Assembly: GCA_038227995.1 (NCBI GenBank)
Contig: JBBRPP010000013.1
Coordinates: 1-64,000, forward strand
Direction: 5' to 3'
DNA length: 64,000 bases
Source: WLMZ01 sp038227995
Lineage (GTDB): Bacteria > Actinomycetota > Acidimicrobiia > Acidimicrobiales > Ilumatobacteraceae
Shown here: positions 16,270 to 24,761 of the stretch, one piece after another
Layout of the letters: every line of letters begins with the position of its first letter
Position numbering within the stretch: position 1 is the first letter of the stretch
Translations under genes and position numbers: made by a program
Notes under the pieces: model-generated
What the model saw: only the letters and a program-made list of their open reading frames with translations
What the model was told of the DNA's origin: nothing
Database searches by the model: none

Positions 16270-16972
16270 GCCACTCCGGCAGCTGATCCAGCGACTCCAG
16301 CTCGGCGAACGAGTGGCCGTGATCATCGGGCGCGTGCTCGAGATCCCACAGCAACGGATACGGAACGTGCACCGCGCCGCCACCGAGTGAGAGCACCGGC
16401 AGGATGTCGCTGCGCACCGAGTTGCCGACCATGCAGAACCGGTCGGGCTCGATGCCGAGCTCGGCGATGATCCGCTGATACGTCTCGATGTCCTTCTCGG
16501 TCACGATGTCGATCCGTTCGAAGTGATGGGCGAGACCGCTCGTGTCGACCTTCGTCGTCTGATGGATCAGGTCGCCCTTCGTGATCAGCACGATCCGGTG
16601 ATCAGCGGCAACGCCTTCGAGCACGGCAGCGACGCCGGGCAGGAGCCGAACCGGTGCCAGAAGCATCGCCCGCGTCATCTCGATCAACTCGCCGAACAGC
16701 GACGGAGGCGTGCGGTCGGCACCCAGCGACGTCGCGGCCTCGACCATCGACAGGCCGAACGCCTTCACGCCGTAGCCGAACACGTGGAGGTTCTTGCGCT
16801 CGACAGCGGTCAACGCAGCCTTCACGTCGACGCCTTCATCTGCGTACGGTGCGAGCAACCGGACGAAGGTCTGCTCGGCCTCGTGGAAGCTGTCCTCGCT
16901 GTGCCACAGGGTGTCGTCAGCGTCGAACGCGACGACATCGAACGTCCGGGTGGTCGGTGATTCCGCGGTCAT
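16238..16972 (-). CDS. HAD-superfamily hydrolase
   Basis: This 244-residue protein has HAD motif I 'FDADDTLWHSED' at about residues 15-26, with Asp nucleophile and Asp acid/base, motif II Thr in 'IVLITKGD', a Lys in motif III and motif IV 'FCMVGNSVRSDILP'. The helical cap between motifs I and II makes it a type-C1 HAD phosphatase, with a small phosphorylated metabolite as the likely substrate. It sits 18 nt downstream of the HTH gene on the same strand and may share its transcript. Confidence 0.8.
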   Translation of the reverse strand: MTAESPTTRTFDVVAFDADDTLWHSEDSFHEAEQTFVRLLAPYADEGVDVKAALTAVERKNLHVFGYGVKAFGLSMVEAATSLGADRTPPSLFGELIEMTRAMLLAPVRLLPGVAAVLEGVAADHRIVLITKGDLIHQTTKVDTSGLAHHFERIDIVTEKDIETYQRIIAELGIEPDRFCMVGNSVRSDILPVLSLGGGAVHVPYPLLWDLEHAPDDHGHSFAELESLDQLPEWLMGSTTARGG

Positions 16973-16989
16973 CGTGCAACGCCCCGGGC

Positions 16990-17349
16990 TCAGCGATGGA
17001 TCGCGTTGAGGTAGTTGTAGACGGTGATGCGGGAGACGCCCATGTAGGTGCTGACGTCTTCGACCGCCCGGCGCAACGTGAACGCTCCGCGCTCGTCGAG
17101 GATGCGGATGGCCCGCTGCTTGTCTTCACGGCTGAGATCGGCCAGGCGTGTGCCGAACTCACGCTCGACAGATTCGATCAGGCGATCAAGGGCTCCGTGC
17201 AAGGGAGCGGGACGGACGACCGCGATCACGGTTCCCTCCCACATCAGGGGGATGTCACTGGGTTCGCGCTCGCTGACCGGCATCACCGTGGCGCCCAGCG
17301 CCTCGGCGACAGGTCGGATGGCGAGCACCAGTGGGTGGCGAGGCAGCAT
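16990..17349 (-). CDS. small helix-turn-helix protein (DauR/YheO-type HTH)
   Basis: This 119-residue protein has a C-terminal HTH at about residues 70-118 ('LSREDKQRAIRILDERGAF', then 'MGVSRITVYNYLNAI'), which matches the HTH_22 type found in YheO/DauR regulators. The N-terminal half, 'HPLVLAIRPVAEALGATVMP', is not the usual PAS-like YheO domain, so this is a short variant. Its start overlaps the stop of the thiamine-binding gene by 1 nt, which suggests it regulates or senses something related to that protein. This is inferred from context. Confidence 0.65.
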   Translation of the reverse strand: MLPRHPLVLAIRPVAEALGATVMPVSEREPSDIPLMWEGTVIAVVRPAPLHGALDRLIESVEREFGTRLADLSREDKQRAIRILDERGAFTLRRAVEDVSTYMGVSRITVYNYLNAIHR

Positions 17350-17612
17350 CAGTGTGACCCGCCGGCGGCCAGGTCTGCGTCATCGGGCCGGGCGACGTGC
17401 ATCGTGACGTGCGACGCACCGTTGGCGAAGGCGGCCCGAACGAGTTCGGCGATGACCACCGGCATCGTGTCCGACGGTGCGGTGCAGGTGGATCCGAACG
17501 GACCGAACTCGACCGAGCCGCCGGCACCCTGGACAGCCTCGACCGCAGCGGTGACGTGCGGACCGGGATGACCTTCCACGAAGGGTTCGACGGTGAACTC
17601 GAGGAGCAGCAC
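17349..17612 (-). CDS. YqgV/MTH1187-type thiamine-binding protein
   Basis: This 87-residue ferredoxin-fold protein resembles the thiamine-binding (DUF77) family: 'EFTVEPFVEGHPGPHVTAAV', 'FGPFGSTCTAPSD' and a C-terminal helix 'VIAELVRAAFANGASHVTMHV'. Members bind thiamine or related pyrimidines and are about 90-100 residues long, as here. It is translationally coupled to the HTH gene downstream. Confidence 0.65.
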   Translation of the reverse strand: MLLLEFTVEPFVEGHPGPHVTAAVEAVQGAGGSVEFGPFGSTCTAPSDTMPVVIAELVRAAFANGASHVTMHVARPDDADLAAGGSH

Positions 17613-17633
17613 CCCTCGAATCTACGCCGCGAA

Positions 17634-17906
17634 TCAGCGTGTCGAACCCATGACACGTTCGAGATCCTGGGCACGCATCACACAGTCGTTGCCGGCACTC
17701 TCGAACGCGGTCTTGAGGCGTTCCAGCGCCGTGCGGAAGGTGCTGTTCCAGTCCTCCTCGAACCGCTGGCTTGCAGGCCCCTCCCACATCGTGCCGGCGA
17801 GGACCGACGTGACGGTCCGGACCAACGTGTCGATCGGCGGGACCTGCTGCTTGAGCGTGGTCCCGAGGGTGGTCAACTGCTCGGGGTTGGCGCCGTACAT
17901 GGCCAT
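17634..17906 (-). CDS. WXG100 (ESAT-6-like) protein
   Basis: This 90-residue helical protein has the central 'GTMWEGPASQRFEEDW' turn, which contains a W-x-G motif between two helices, the hallmark of WXG100 substrates of type VII secretion. GGAGGAG lies at the right distance before the ATG. The longer frame upstream lacks these features. No Ecc/EssC secretion genes are in the window, so it is an orphan here. A conserved motif shared with the cpaB promoter region lies 56 nt upstream of the start. Confidence 0.75.
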   Translation of the reverse strand: MAMYGANPEQLTTLGTTLKQQVPPIDTLVRTVTSVLAGTMWEGPASQRFEEDWNSTFRTALERLKTAFESAGNDCVMRAQDLERVMGSTR

Positions 17907-17961
17907 GATGCATCTCCTCCAGCACGCTGCGGCGCGGAGTGCGCCGGTGCGTGACGGTCGG

Positions 17962-17993
17962 CTGAGTGCTTCGAACCGGCCGAAGTGGAAAAC
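17962..17993 (-). promoter_or_regulatory. conserved upstream motif of the WXG100 gene (copy 2)
   Basis: CTGAGTGCT, one base, CGA, five bases, CCGAAGTGGAAAAC: identical in layout to the copy at 8127-8158. It ends 56 nt from the WXG100 start, against 58 nt at cpaB. Confidence 0.55.
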
Positions 17994-18062
17994 GCGGGAC
18001 GGACGACGGCGCGATCGCTGCCGGATGTGTTCTGCGTGTCGTCGTGGCGCCACAATGGCACG

Positions 18063-19097
18063 ATGCGCTCGCCCGAATCCCTCGTCGCGTCCGCGCCCGT
18101 GCGCATCGTCGACATCGGTGGCTGGACCGACACCTGGTACGCGCAGAGTGGCCGGGTCTGCCACATCGCCGTCGAGCCGGGAGCGCAAGTGGTCCTGCAC
18201 TGGACAGGCGGTGACGGCACTGCGACAGCTGATCCGATCATGGTTCGGCTGCGTGCAGGGGTCGACGACTATTCATTCGCGCCCGGCGATCGTCCGGGTG
18301 TCCACCCGCTGCTCGAAGCGGTGATCGCCGAGGTCCCCCCGGCGGCGTCGATCGAACTCGTCGTCGCCGCACAGGTTCCGCCCGGCAGCGGGCTGGGGAC
18401 ATCCGCTGCCGTGGTGGTCGCCCTGCTGGCCGTCCTGCGCGCGGCGCGAGACGAATTCGTCGAGCCGGCAGCGCTCGCCGCTCATGCCCACGCGATCGAG
18501 ACCGGATTGGGATGGGAGACCGGGGTGCAGGACCAGTGGGCGGCCGCGTTCGGCGGCATCGGTCATCTCGAGGTGGACTACCCCTCGGTGTCGCGCTGTT
18601 CGGTCGATGTCTCCGATGTCGTCGTGGACCAACTGCAACAACGACTCGTGACCGTCTACCTCGGTCACCCGCACACGTCGTCCGAAATGCACAAGACGGT
18701 CATCTCGCATCTGGGCGATGTCGGACCGTCGTCGCCGTACGGTGCGATGCGACGTGCCGCCGATGATGCGTTCGCGGCCCTCTCCGCCGGCAACCTCGAC
18801 GGCTACGGCGCCGCGATGACCGCGTCCACCGAGGCGATGCGGTCGATCGACCCGCTGCTGATCAGCGCGATGTCCGACACGTTGATCGACATCGCGTCAC
18901 AGCACGGTGCTGTCGGTTGGAAGGTCAACGGCGCCGGAGGCGACGGCGGGACGATCACGATCCTCGGCAGTCCCGATGCCCCGAGGTGCGCAGCGATGGC
19001 AGCGGAACTCGATCGTGCCGCACATCCCGGTCGCGTGCTGGTGCACACGATCGCGAACGAAGGGGTCCGCGTCGCGGTTCACACGGCGGTCATCTGA
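18063..19097 (+). CDS. GHMP-family sugar kinase
   Basis: This 344-residue protein starts with 'SAPVRIVDIGGWTDTWY', typical of GHMP kinases acting on sugars (heptose-7-phosphate or fucokinase-like). The ATP-binding motif 'VPPGSGLGTSAAVVVALLAVL' lies at about residues 103-123 and motif 3 'KVNGAGGDGGTITIL' near residue 290. It phosphorylates a sugar hydroxyl; the substrate may be a heptose or L-fucose-type sugar, which sequence alone does not fix. The ATG at 18063 is chosen because the N-terminal strand begins right after it. A short CGGTCA/TGACCG hairpin covers its stop. Confidence 0.8.
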   Translation: MRSPESLVASAPVRIVDIGGWTDTWYAQSGRVCHIAVEPGAQVVLHWTGGDGTATADPIMVRLRAGVDDYSFAPGDRPGVHPLLEAVIAEVPPAASIELVVAAQVPPGSGLGTSAAVVVALLAVLRAARDEFVEPAALAAHAHAIETGLGWETGVQDQWAAAFGGIGHLEVDYPSVSRCSVDVSDVVVDQLQQRLVTVYLGHPHTSSEMHKTVISHLGDVGPSSPYGAMRRAADDAFAALSAGNLDGYGAAMTASTEAMRSIDPLLISAMSDTLIDIASQHGAVGWKVNGAGGDGGTITILGSPDAPRCAAMAAELDRAAHPGRVLVHTIANEGVRVAVHTAVI

Positions 19098-19100
19098 CCG
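19087..19100. terminator. short hairpin on the stop codon of the GHMP kinase gene
   Basis: CGGTCA, TC, TGACCG is a 6-bp perfect inverted repeat containing the TGA stop, between two convergent genes. It resembles other stop-codon palindromes in the window but is weak on its own. Confidence 0.35.
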
Positions 19101-19118
19101 TTCGGCAGCGGCCCGGCC

Positions 19119-20000
19119 TCAGACGCCAGTGGGTGCGGCGCCGCTGATCATCCCGTTCAGTGCCCGCGGCGGGCGCGCTGCACCGCGGAACAGAACGCTG
19201 GCCTGGATCGCGACCGCTCGTTCCCAGGCCTCGACCTCTGCCGCGCCGAGTTCGGTCACCGGCCGAGGGTCGACGTCGAAGTTGCCGTGTTCGTCGACAC
19301 CGCGCACGAGCGTCGCCGACTCGCGCGGTTCGTGTTGGTATGCATGTGTCGGCACCATCTCGACGAGGAAGATGATGCGCCGGTCATCGCCGAAGTTGGC
19401 GTTCGACGAGTGGCAGATCGCGTTGTTGAACAATGCAATCTCGCCGGCGTCGAGTTCGAAGTCGACCGCGCTGGCTTCATCGACAGGGACGCCGATGTAC
19501 TGCTCTCGCGACAGCAGGCTGTCGGTGCCGAACGCCTCGGTGTGCGGCAGCAGTGGCCCGAGGTGTGATCCGGGGATGCCGCGAATGCAGCCGTTGACAG
19601 CCCGACAGGGAGACAAAGCAAGCGCGACGATGAGCACGATCGGCTTGACGTCGGCGTAGGCCGTGTCCTGGTGCCAACCCGCGAACGTCTTGCCGTCGGG
19701 CGCCTTGGCCCGCAACGATGTGCCCCAGCAGAGCAAGTTCGGCCCCAGCAGATCCTCGGTCGCGTCGAGCAACCCCGGCTCGCGGATCATCTCGTCGATC
19801 CAGGGGCAGATCATGTGGCCCTTCTGGTCGAGCTTGATCCGATCAGCTGGATGGTCGGCCTCGAACGCTTCCAGCGCCTGGCGATAGTGCAGCGCTCGCT
19901 CGGCCGACATCGCCCTGACCGGCGCGACGAAACCGTCTCGATGGAATGCTTCGATCTGGGCATCGGTCAGAACGATCGGCACGCGAGCTCCATGACGCAA
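19119..20000 (-). CDS. phytanoyl-CoA dioxygenase (PhyH) family protein
   Basis: This 293-residue Fe(II)/2-oxoglutarate oxygenase has the N-terminal 'LTDAQIEAFHRDGFVAPVR', the iron-binding HxD in 'AGWHQDTAYAD' (about residues 108-118), the distal His in 'FNNAICHSSNANFGDDRR' and the Arg that binds 2-oxoglutarate in the latter. It would hydroxylate a small molecule or lipid-derived substrate; family members do this in fatty-acid and natural-product metabolism. The ATG at 20000 is the longest start, and a GTG a few codons on is an alternative. Confidence 0.82.
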   Translation of the reverse strand: MRHGARVPIVLTDAQIEAFHRDGFVAPVRAMSAERALHYRQALEAFEADHPADRIKLDQKGHMICPWIDEMIREPGLLDATEDLLGPNLLCWGTSLRAKAPDGKTFAGWHQDTAYADVKPIVLIVALALSPCRAVNGCIRGIPGSHLGPLLPHTEAFGTDSLLSREQYIGVPVDEASAVDFELDAGEIALFNNAICHSSNANFGDDRRIIFLVEMVPTHAYQHEPRESATLVRGVDEHGNFDVDPRPVTELGAAEVEAWERAVAIQASVLFRGAARPPRALNGMISGAAPTGV

Positions 20001-20015
20001 ATCTATGCGTCGCGT

Positions 20016-22847
20016 TCAGTCGCCGTCGACGAACAAGCCGTGCCGACGCCGACGATGGCCGAGCGAGCTGACGGCATAGCCGGCCCCGGTGACGACCAGC
20101 GGAATGCCGATCGCGATCGCACCAGCCACGATCCACGGGAACGGCGCGCTGTCATAGTCCGCTGCATTGCTCACACGTGCGATCAAGGCGACAACGCCGT
20201 AGCCGATCGGCACCGCAAGGATCGTGCCGGTCAGGGTGAGGATCAATGAACGCCACGCAGTCATCCGCGTCAGCGCCTGCGGCGAGGCGCCGATGGTGCT
20301 CAGCATGCGCTGTTCGTCGCGGCCCTCGGCAGCGAACAATGCCAGTCCGAAGGCGACGACGAGCAGCACGAGCGCCAACGCCGACACCGTGATCAGCGAG
20401 CGATACAGCAGCCCCTTGTCTCCGTGCCGGGCGGTCGCATTGACCGACAGGGAGTGGTCCGGCAGCGGCAGCGCGAGGTACGTGGCCGCTTCGGCCGAAC
20501 GGGTGTAGACGTCGTTGCTGGTCAACGCTTCGCGTTGGGTCGACGTGATGGCCTGTGCAGTGACGGCGAACAGCGGGCCCCGAACGATCTGCAGACCGAG
20601 CTGCTGCGCGGTGGACCTGGTGAGGACCAGGAAGTCTTGATCGAACACGTGGACGCGCTGCACGATGTCAGGAATCGCGATGTTCGTGGTCGGATCCGAC
20701 GTCTCGATGACCGGCTTCATCGGCGTCTCACGTCCCGTGCTCGGATCCGTGACCCAGCTGTTCCGGCTGTCGAAGAAGACCGCGCCGCGCTGCTGCAACG
20801 CTGCCCGGCCACCCGCATCGATGCGAAGCAGATCGAGCAACTGGTCGGAGGCGACAAACGCTGAGTAGCCGAGCACTCGCGCTGACGCGGAGTCACTGAC
20901 ACGGAACGGCTGCTTCACCGGCAGGCCGGTGACGGTGGATGCGCGGGCCGCGCCGGCCACGCCGCCCTGCCCGGACGGGTCGTTTCCGTTGCCGTTACCG
21001 AGCATCGCCGCGAGATACAGGGCGGTATCGGCGTCCACCGCCTGCTCGGTGCGGATCCACGCAACCGCACCGACTACGTCGGTGATGTGGCGCTCGATGT
21101 CGGGATCGGCGAGCAGTGGGTCGGTGGAGGGGCTGATGTTCCCGACCGGCACAGTCGCCGCGCCGGGCATGGTCGGCACGACCGGATACGACATCGCTTC
21201 GACGACGTTCGTGGGCAGGCTCGGAACGGCTCGGTTGGATCTCGCCACGGCGCTCTCGCCGAGCGAACCGAGAGCGACCCCCGCTGCGCCGATCGCGATG
21301 ATCGCGGCGAGCAGGGCCGACGAACGAGACCGGTGGCGGACGAGACTTCTCGCCGCGAGGCGAGCCGTGCCCGGACGGCGCGCTGCGAGGCGGGCGGCCC
21401 ATTCGACGATCAGCGGGCTCAGACAGCACAACCCTGCCACCCCGGCTCCGGTGCCGAGCGCGCCGACCAGTGCCGAACTCGGCCCGGTGTTGAAGCGCCC
21501 TGCACTTGCAGCGACGAGCAGCACGGCGCCCAGCCCGCCGGCCGACAACAGGACCCCGAGCGGGATCATCCACCGAGGAACCGCGCCGACCGGTCGGCGT
21601 CCGCCGAGCGCGGTCAGCACCGACACTCGCGTCAGCGAACGCGCCGGCACCAACGCTGCCGCAGTGGCCACGACGATCGCTGTCCCGGCGATGACTGCGA
21701 GATCGCGAACGCTGATCGCCGCATCACGACCGTGGGCCGTGTCGCTGGTCACCGCAAGCCAGATGACTCGACCGGCGATCACCCCGATGACGGCTCCCCC
21801 GACGCCGCTCACACTGCCCTGCAACCCGAGGAATCGGCGGATCGTCGGCGCGCTCGCACCCTGCGCGCTCAGTTGGCCGACGGTCACGAGTTGGCGGCGA
21901 CCGCTCACCGCGAACGCGGCGGCCACGATCACGCCGAGCACGGCCATCGCCAGCGTGCCGTACACCCACCCGCGGGCGAGCGCGAACGCGCCGTCGCCCG
22001 GATGTGACGTGAAGGGCTGAAGGAGTTGGGCGATCGCCGGCGCTCCGGCGGCTTCGGTTCCGTCGAACGTCGCTGCGAGCCCCGTTGCGGCGCGCACCGC
22101 ATTCGCGCTCTCAACCGGATGGTCCTTCCATGCCGGCCCGCCGAGCAGGACTGTCTGATTCGTGATCCCCGGGCGCAGCGCGGAGAAGTCGAAGCCTGGC
22201 GCGTCGATCTCGACGACTTCTCCGTTCGGTCCTTCGACCTGACCGACACCGACGACCTTGAACGTCTGGCTCGGATGGACCAGCGTGAAGGAGTCTCCGA
22301 CACCGACCCCGAGGCTGCGCGCCACTCGTCGACTCAGCCACACCTCACCGGCAGCGCCGGGGACACGACCCGCGAATCGGGAGACCATGCCTTGGGCGAG
22401 CGGACCACGAAGATCGACATCGCTCACGTCGGCAAAGACCACTGCCGTGCTGCCGACCAGGCGCAGCGGGACGTTCGCATTGCGCGTCCACAGTACAATC
22501 GTGCCCGCCGGCAGCGCCGGCGCGACGAGTTCGCGGAAGTCTTGATCGACGACGGCCGGCGACGGCTGCTGCTGGAAGTACAGCGCTGCAACCGCCGTTC
22601 CGAACGACGACTGGTTCGAGTACGGCGCAAGATCGGCGCGGTGTCCCATGTCTGCGATTGCCATCCCGGCAACCGGCACCGCGATCAGGAGCACGACGAT
22701 TAGTGATCGCACCCATCGGTGACGAACTTCGCGGCGTGCCAGGCGCGACGCGAGACGCCAACTGCCCATCCCGCGCTTCACGGTCACCGCTGCCATCAGC
22801 GGCGCCGAAGCATCGGCGATGTCGGGCCGGTCGTCCAACATCGTCAC
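20016..22847 (-). CDS. ABC transporter permease with two FtsX-type regions
   Basis: This 943-residue membrane protein has an N-terminal helix at about residues 48-66, a large extracytoplasmic domain, a three- or four-helix block near residues 290-460, a second outer domain and a final helix block near residues 800-930 ('VALIARVSNAADYDSAPFPW' lies between the last helices). The layout of two FtsX domains per chain is that of MacB/LolCE-like export permeases in Actinobacteria. Its ATG overlaps the stop of the ATPase gene. It probably exports lipid, peptide or antibiotic under PadR control. Confidence 0.85.
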   Translation of the reverse strand: MTMLDDRPDIADASAPLMAAVTVKRGMGSWRLASRLARREVRHRWVRSLIVVLLIAVPVAGMAIADMGHRADLAPYSNQSSFGTAVAALYFQQQPSPAVVDQDFRELVAPALPAGTIVLWTRNANVPLRLVGSTAVVFADVSDVDLRGPLAQGMVSRFAGRVPGAAGEVWLSRRVARSLGVGVGDSFTLVHPSQTFKVVGVGQVEGPNGEVVEIDAPGFDFSALRPGITNQTVLLGGPAWKDHPVESANAVRAATGLAATFDGTEAAGAPAIAQLLQPFTSHPGDGAFALARGWVYGTLAMAVLGVIVAAAFAVSGRRQLVTVGQLSAQGASAPTIRRFLGLQGSVSGVGGAVIGVIAGRVIWLAVTSDTAHGRDAAISVRDLAVIAGTAIVVATAAALVPARSLTRVSVLTALGGRRPVGAVPRWMIPLGVLLSAGGLGAVLLVAASAGRFNTGPSSALVGALGTGAGVAGLCCLSPLIVEWAARLAARRPGTARLAARSLVRHRSRSSALLAAIIAIGAAGVALGSLGESAVARSNRAVPSLPTNVVEAMSYPVVPTMPGAATVPVGNISPSTDPLLADPDIERHITDVVGAVAWIRTEQAVDADTALYLAAMLGNGNGNDPSGQGGVAGAARASTVTGLPVKQPFRVSDSASARVLGYSAFVASDQLLDLLRIDAGGRAALQQRGAVFFDSRNSWVTDPSTGRETPMKPVIETSDPTTNIAIPDIVQRVHVFDQDFLVLTRSTAQQLGLQIVRGPLFAVTAQAITSTQREALTSNDVYTRSAEAATYLALPLPDHSLSVNATARHGDKGLLYRSLITVSALALVLLVVAFGLALFAAEGRDEQRMLSTIGASPQALTRMTAWRSLILTLTGTILAVPIGYGVVALIARVSNAADYDSAPFPWIVAGAIAIGIPLVVTGAGYAVSSLGHRRRRHGLFVDGD

Positions 22848-23560
22848 GCGAGTGCACCGATCGTCGAGGTCGCCGGCGCCGTCTGATCGACGATCTCACC
22901 GTCGCGCATGAACACCACCCTGTCGGCCCAGCTGGCGAAGCGCGGCTCGTGCGTGACCAACACGACGGCCGTCCCGAATTGTTGCGGCAACGAGGCGAGC
23001 AGTGCGATCACGCTGTCACTCGTCATCGTGTCGAGCGCACCCGTCGGTTCATCGGCCAGGATCAGCTTGCGTTCGCTGACGATGGCACGCGCGATCGCGA
23101 TCCGCTGCTGCTGGCCGCCGGAGAAGTCGTCGGGGTAACGCTTGAGTTGCTCGGTGAGTCCGACCGCGGCCAGCGCCTCGACCGATCGACGCGCCGCCTC
23201 ACGACCGCCCACTCCCTCCAACTCCAACGGCAGCGCCACATTCTCCAACGCCGTGAGCGACGGCAGCAGGTTGAGTCGTTGGAACACATATCCGACATCG
23301 GTGCGGCGCAGCGCCGCACGGCGGGTGAGGTCGAGATCACCGACGTCGCGGCCGAGGACTCGCACGCGTCCGGAGTTTGCGTCTTCCAGGCCGCCGGCAA
23401 GATGCAGCATCGTGCTCTTGCCGCAGCCGCTGGGTCCCATGATCGCAACGAACTCACCGACGGCGACATCGAGGTCGACCCCGTTGACCGCATGAACCTC
23501 GCTGGACCCGCGACCGAATGTCTTCACCACATCGATGAACTCCAACACCGAATCGCTCAT
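22844..23560 (-). CDS. ABC transporter ATP-binding protein, LolD/MacB type
   Basis: This 238-residue ATPase has Walker A 'MGPSGCGKSTMLH', Q-loop 'GYVFQRLNLLPSLT', signature 'DFSGGQQQRIAIARA', Walker B 'LILADEPTG' and the 'VTHEPRFASWADR' switch His. The short length and the residues after the signature are those of MacB/LolD-type partners of FtsX permeases. The gene overlaps the permease downstream and the PadR regulator upstream by ATGA, forming a three-gene operon. Confidence 0.92.
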   Translation of the reverse strand: MSDSVLEFIDVVKTFGRGSSEVHAVNGVDLDVAVGEFVAIMGPSGCGKSTMLHLAGGLEDANSGRVRVLGRDVGDLDLTRRAALRRTDVGYVFQRLNLLPSLTALENVALPLELEGVGGREAARRSVEALAAVGLTEQLKRYPDDFSGGQQQRIAIARAIVSERKLILADEPTGALDTMTSDSVIALLASLPQQFGTAVVLVTHEPRFASWADRVVFMRDGEIVDQTAPATSTIGALA

Positions 23561-24102
23561 GAGCGTGCCTTTCGTTTGGTCACGGCGTGCTGCGCGCCGA
23601 GGTGTGCTTCACAGAGATCGAGCCAACGCAGATCGGCTTCGGCCCGCACCACCAATGCATCAGTGACGAGCGTCGCGGCAACGGTGGTGTCCTGCGTCGC
23701 TCGTTCGCGACGCTTGGCCTGCAACATCGTCAACAACATCGTGCGCTGACGGGTGATGACGGCCAGTGCATGATCACCCGTTGCGTCCTGCGTGGACTTG
23801 GCGATGGCCATCAGCACCTTGAGCATCAGTTCGTCGCGTGGCGGTGGATCATCGATCGGCACCGCCTGCCACCACTCGCCCAATGCTTGCGTCCCGCCGG
23901 GCGTGATCGAGTAGATCTTCTGCCCGTCGGAATCGACGACGCCGACCAATCCGTCGCGCTCCAACCGTTCGAGCGTGGTGTACACCTGGCCGACGTTCAG
24001 CGGCCACACGCCACCGGTGGCGGCCTCGAAATCGGTCTTGAGCTGATACCCGTGACGCGGACCTTCACGGAGGAGGGAGAGGAGACCTTCACGAACTGCC
24101 AT
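23557..24102 (-). CDS. PadR-family transcriptional regulator
   Basis: This 181-residue protein has the PadR winged helix at residues 1-85 ('LLSLLREGPRHGYQLKTDFEAATGG', 'NVGQVYTTLERLERDGLV'), with the C-terminal Vir_C-like helical dimerisation domain after it. It probably represses its own operon, which includes the ABC exporter, and is released by a small molecule. The start codon lies inside a 34-bp perfect palindrome and close to the promoter, so the transcript is nearly leaderless. Confidence 0.9.
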   Translation of the reverse strand: MAVREGLLSLLREGPRHGYQLKTDFEAATGGVWPLNVGQVYTTLERLERDGLVGVVDSDGQKIYSITPGGTQALGEWWQAVPIDDPPPRDELMLKVLMAIAKSTQDATGDHALAVITRQRTMLLTMLQAKRRERATQDTTVAATLVTDALVVRAEADLRWLDLCEAHLGAQHAVTKRKARS

Positions 24103-24134
24103 ACATACTCAGTATGGCCATACTGAGTATGTAT
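24101..24134. promoter_or_regulatory. 34-bp perfect palindromic operator of the PadR operon
   Basis: ATACATACTCAGTATGG (24101-24117) is followed directly by its exact reverse complement (24118-24134). It covers the spacer, the -10 region and the start codon of the padR-type gene, so binding would block transcription. This is the expected arrangement for PadR autoregulation. Confidence 0.8.
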
Positions 24135-24140
24135 TGTCAA
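24111..24140 (-). promoter_or_regulatory. promoter of the PadR/ABC operon
   Basis: On the minus strand, consensus TTGACA (24140-24135) and CATACT (24116-24111) are 18 nt apart. The predicted start is about 24104-24105, two to three bases before the ATG at 24102. The -10 lies within the palindrome. Confidence 0.6.
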
Positions 24141-24190
24141 CCCTTTCCTGGCGTCAGGACGTTTTCAACACGCGGCGAATCGGGCGTGGT

Positions 24191-24697
24191 TCACGTGACG
24201 TCGAGTCGATGGAGCAACAACGCCACGCTGTCGCTGATCACGTCCTCGGTGGCGAGCAGCGTGTCGAGGCCTGCTCGGTCGACCCACTTCGCCTGCAGCA
24301 CTTCGCCGTCCGCGAACGTGAACGGGCCGTCGTGCACGACGTGGTAGCAACGCCCGATCAACTCGAACGACTCGTCGACGTACGCGCCGCCACCGATCGG
24401 AGTCAGAGCCACGCCGGCGATGCCGATCTCTTCCGCCATCTCGCGCACGGCCGCATCGTCATACGACTCGCCGCTGCCGACCACGCCGCCGACTGCGATG
24501 TCCCACGCGCCGGGACTCACGTCCTTGTCGAAGCTGCGCTGGTGGACAAGCAGCCGACCGTCGGTGCTCTGCACGGCAATGAAGACGGCTCGATGGCGCA
24601 GGCGATCACGTCGCATCTCCCGCCGCGGCACCACGCGAACGACGACATCGTTCTCGTCGACGATGTCCACCAATTCGTCCCCCGGTTGTGCAGCCAC
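24191..24697 (-). CDS. NUDIX hydrolase
   Basis: The Nudix box 'GVVGSGESYDDAAVREMAEEIGI' (broken here only by its length) fits the G-x5-E-x7-RE-x2-EE-x-G pattern near the middle of the 168-residue protein. The 'ELVDIVDENDVVVRVV' start and 'HRAVFIAVQSTDGRLLVHQRS' lead are those of the YfcD/isopentenyl-diphosphate-isomerase-like group. It probably hydrolyses a nucleoside-diphosphate-linked or prenyl-type substrate. A GTG at 24742 is possible, but the one at 24697 leaves 64 nt for divergent promoters in place of 19 nt. Confidence 0.8.
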   Translation of the reverse strand: MAAQPGDELVDIVDENDVVVRVVPRREMRRDRLRHRAVFIAVQSTDGRLLVHQRSFDKDVSPGAWDIAVGGVVGSGESYDDAAVREMAEEIGIAGVALTPIGGGAYVDESFELIGRCYHVVHDGPFTFADGEVLQAKWVDRAGLDTLLATEDVISDSVALLLHRLDVT

Positions 24698-24761
24698 GAC
24701 GGTGATCGTAGGTCCCGGTCGTCGCGGCGCGCCGCCCGCCACGCTTCATTAGCATGCCGTC

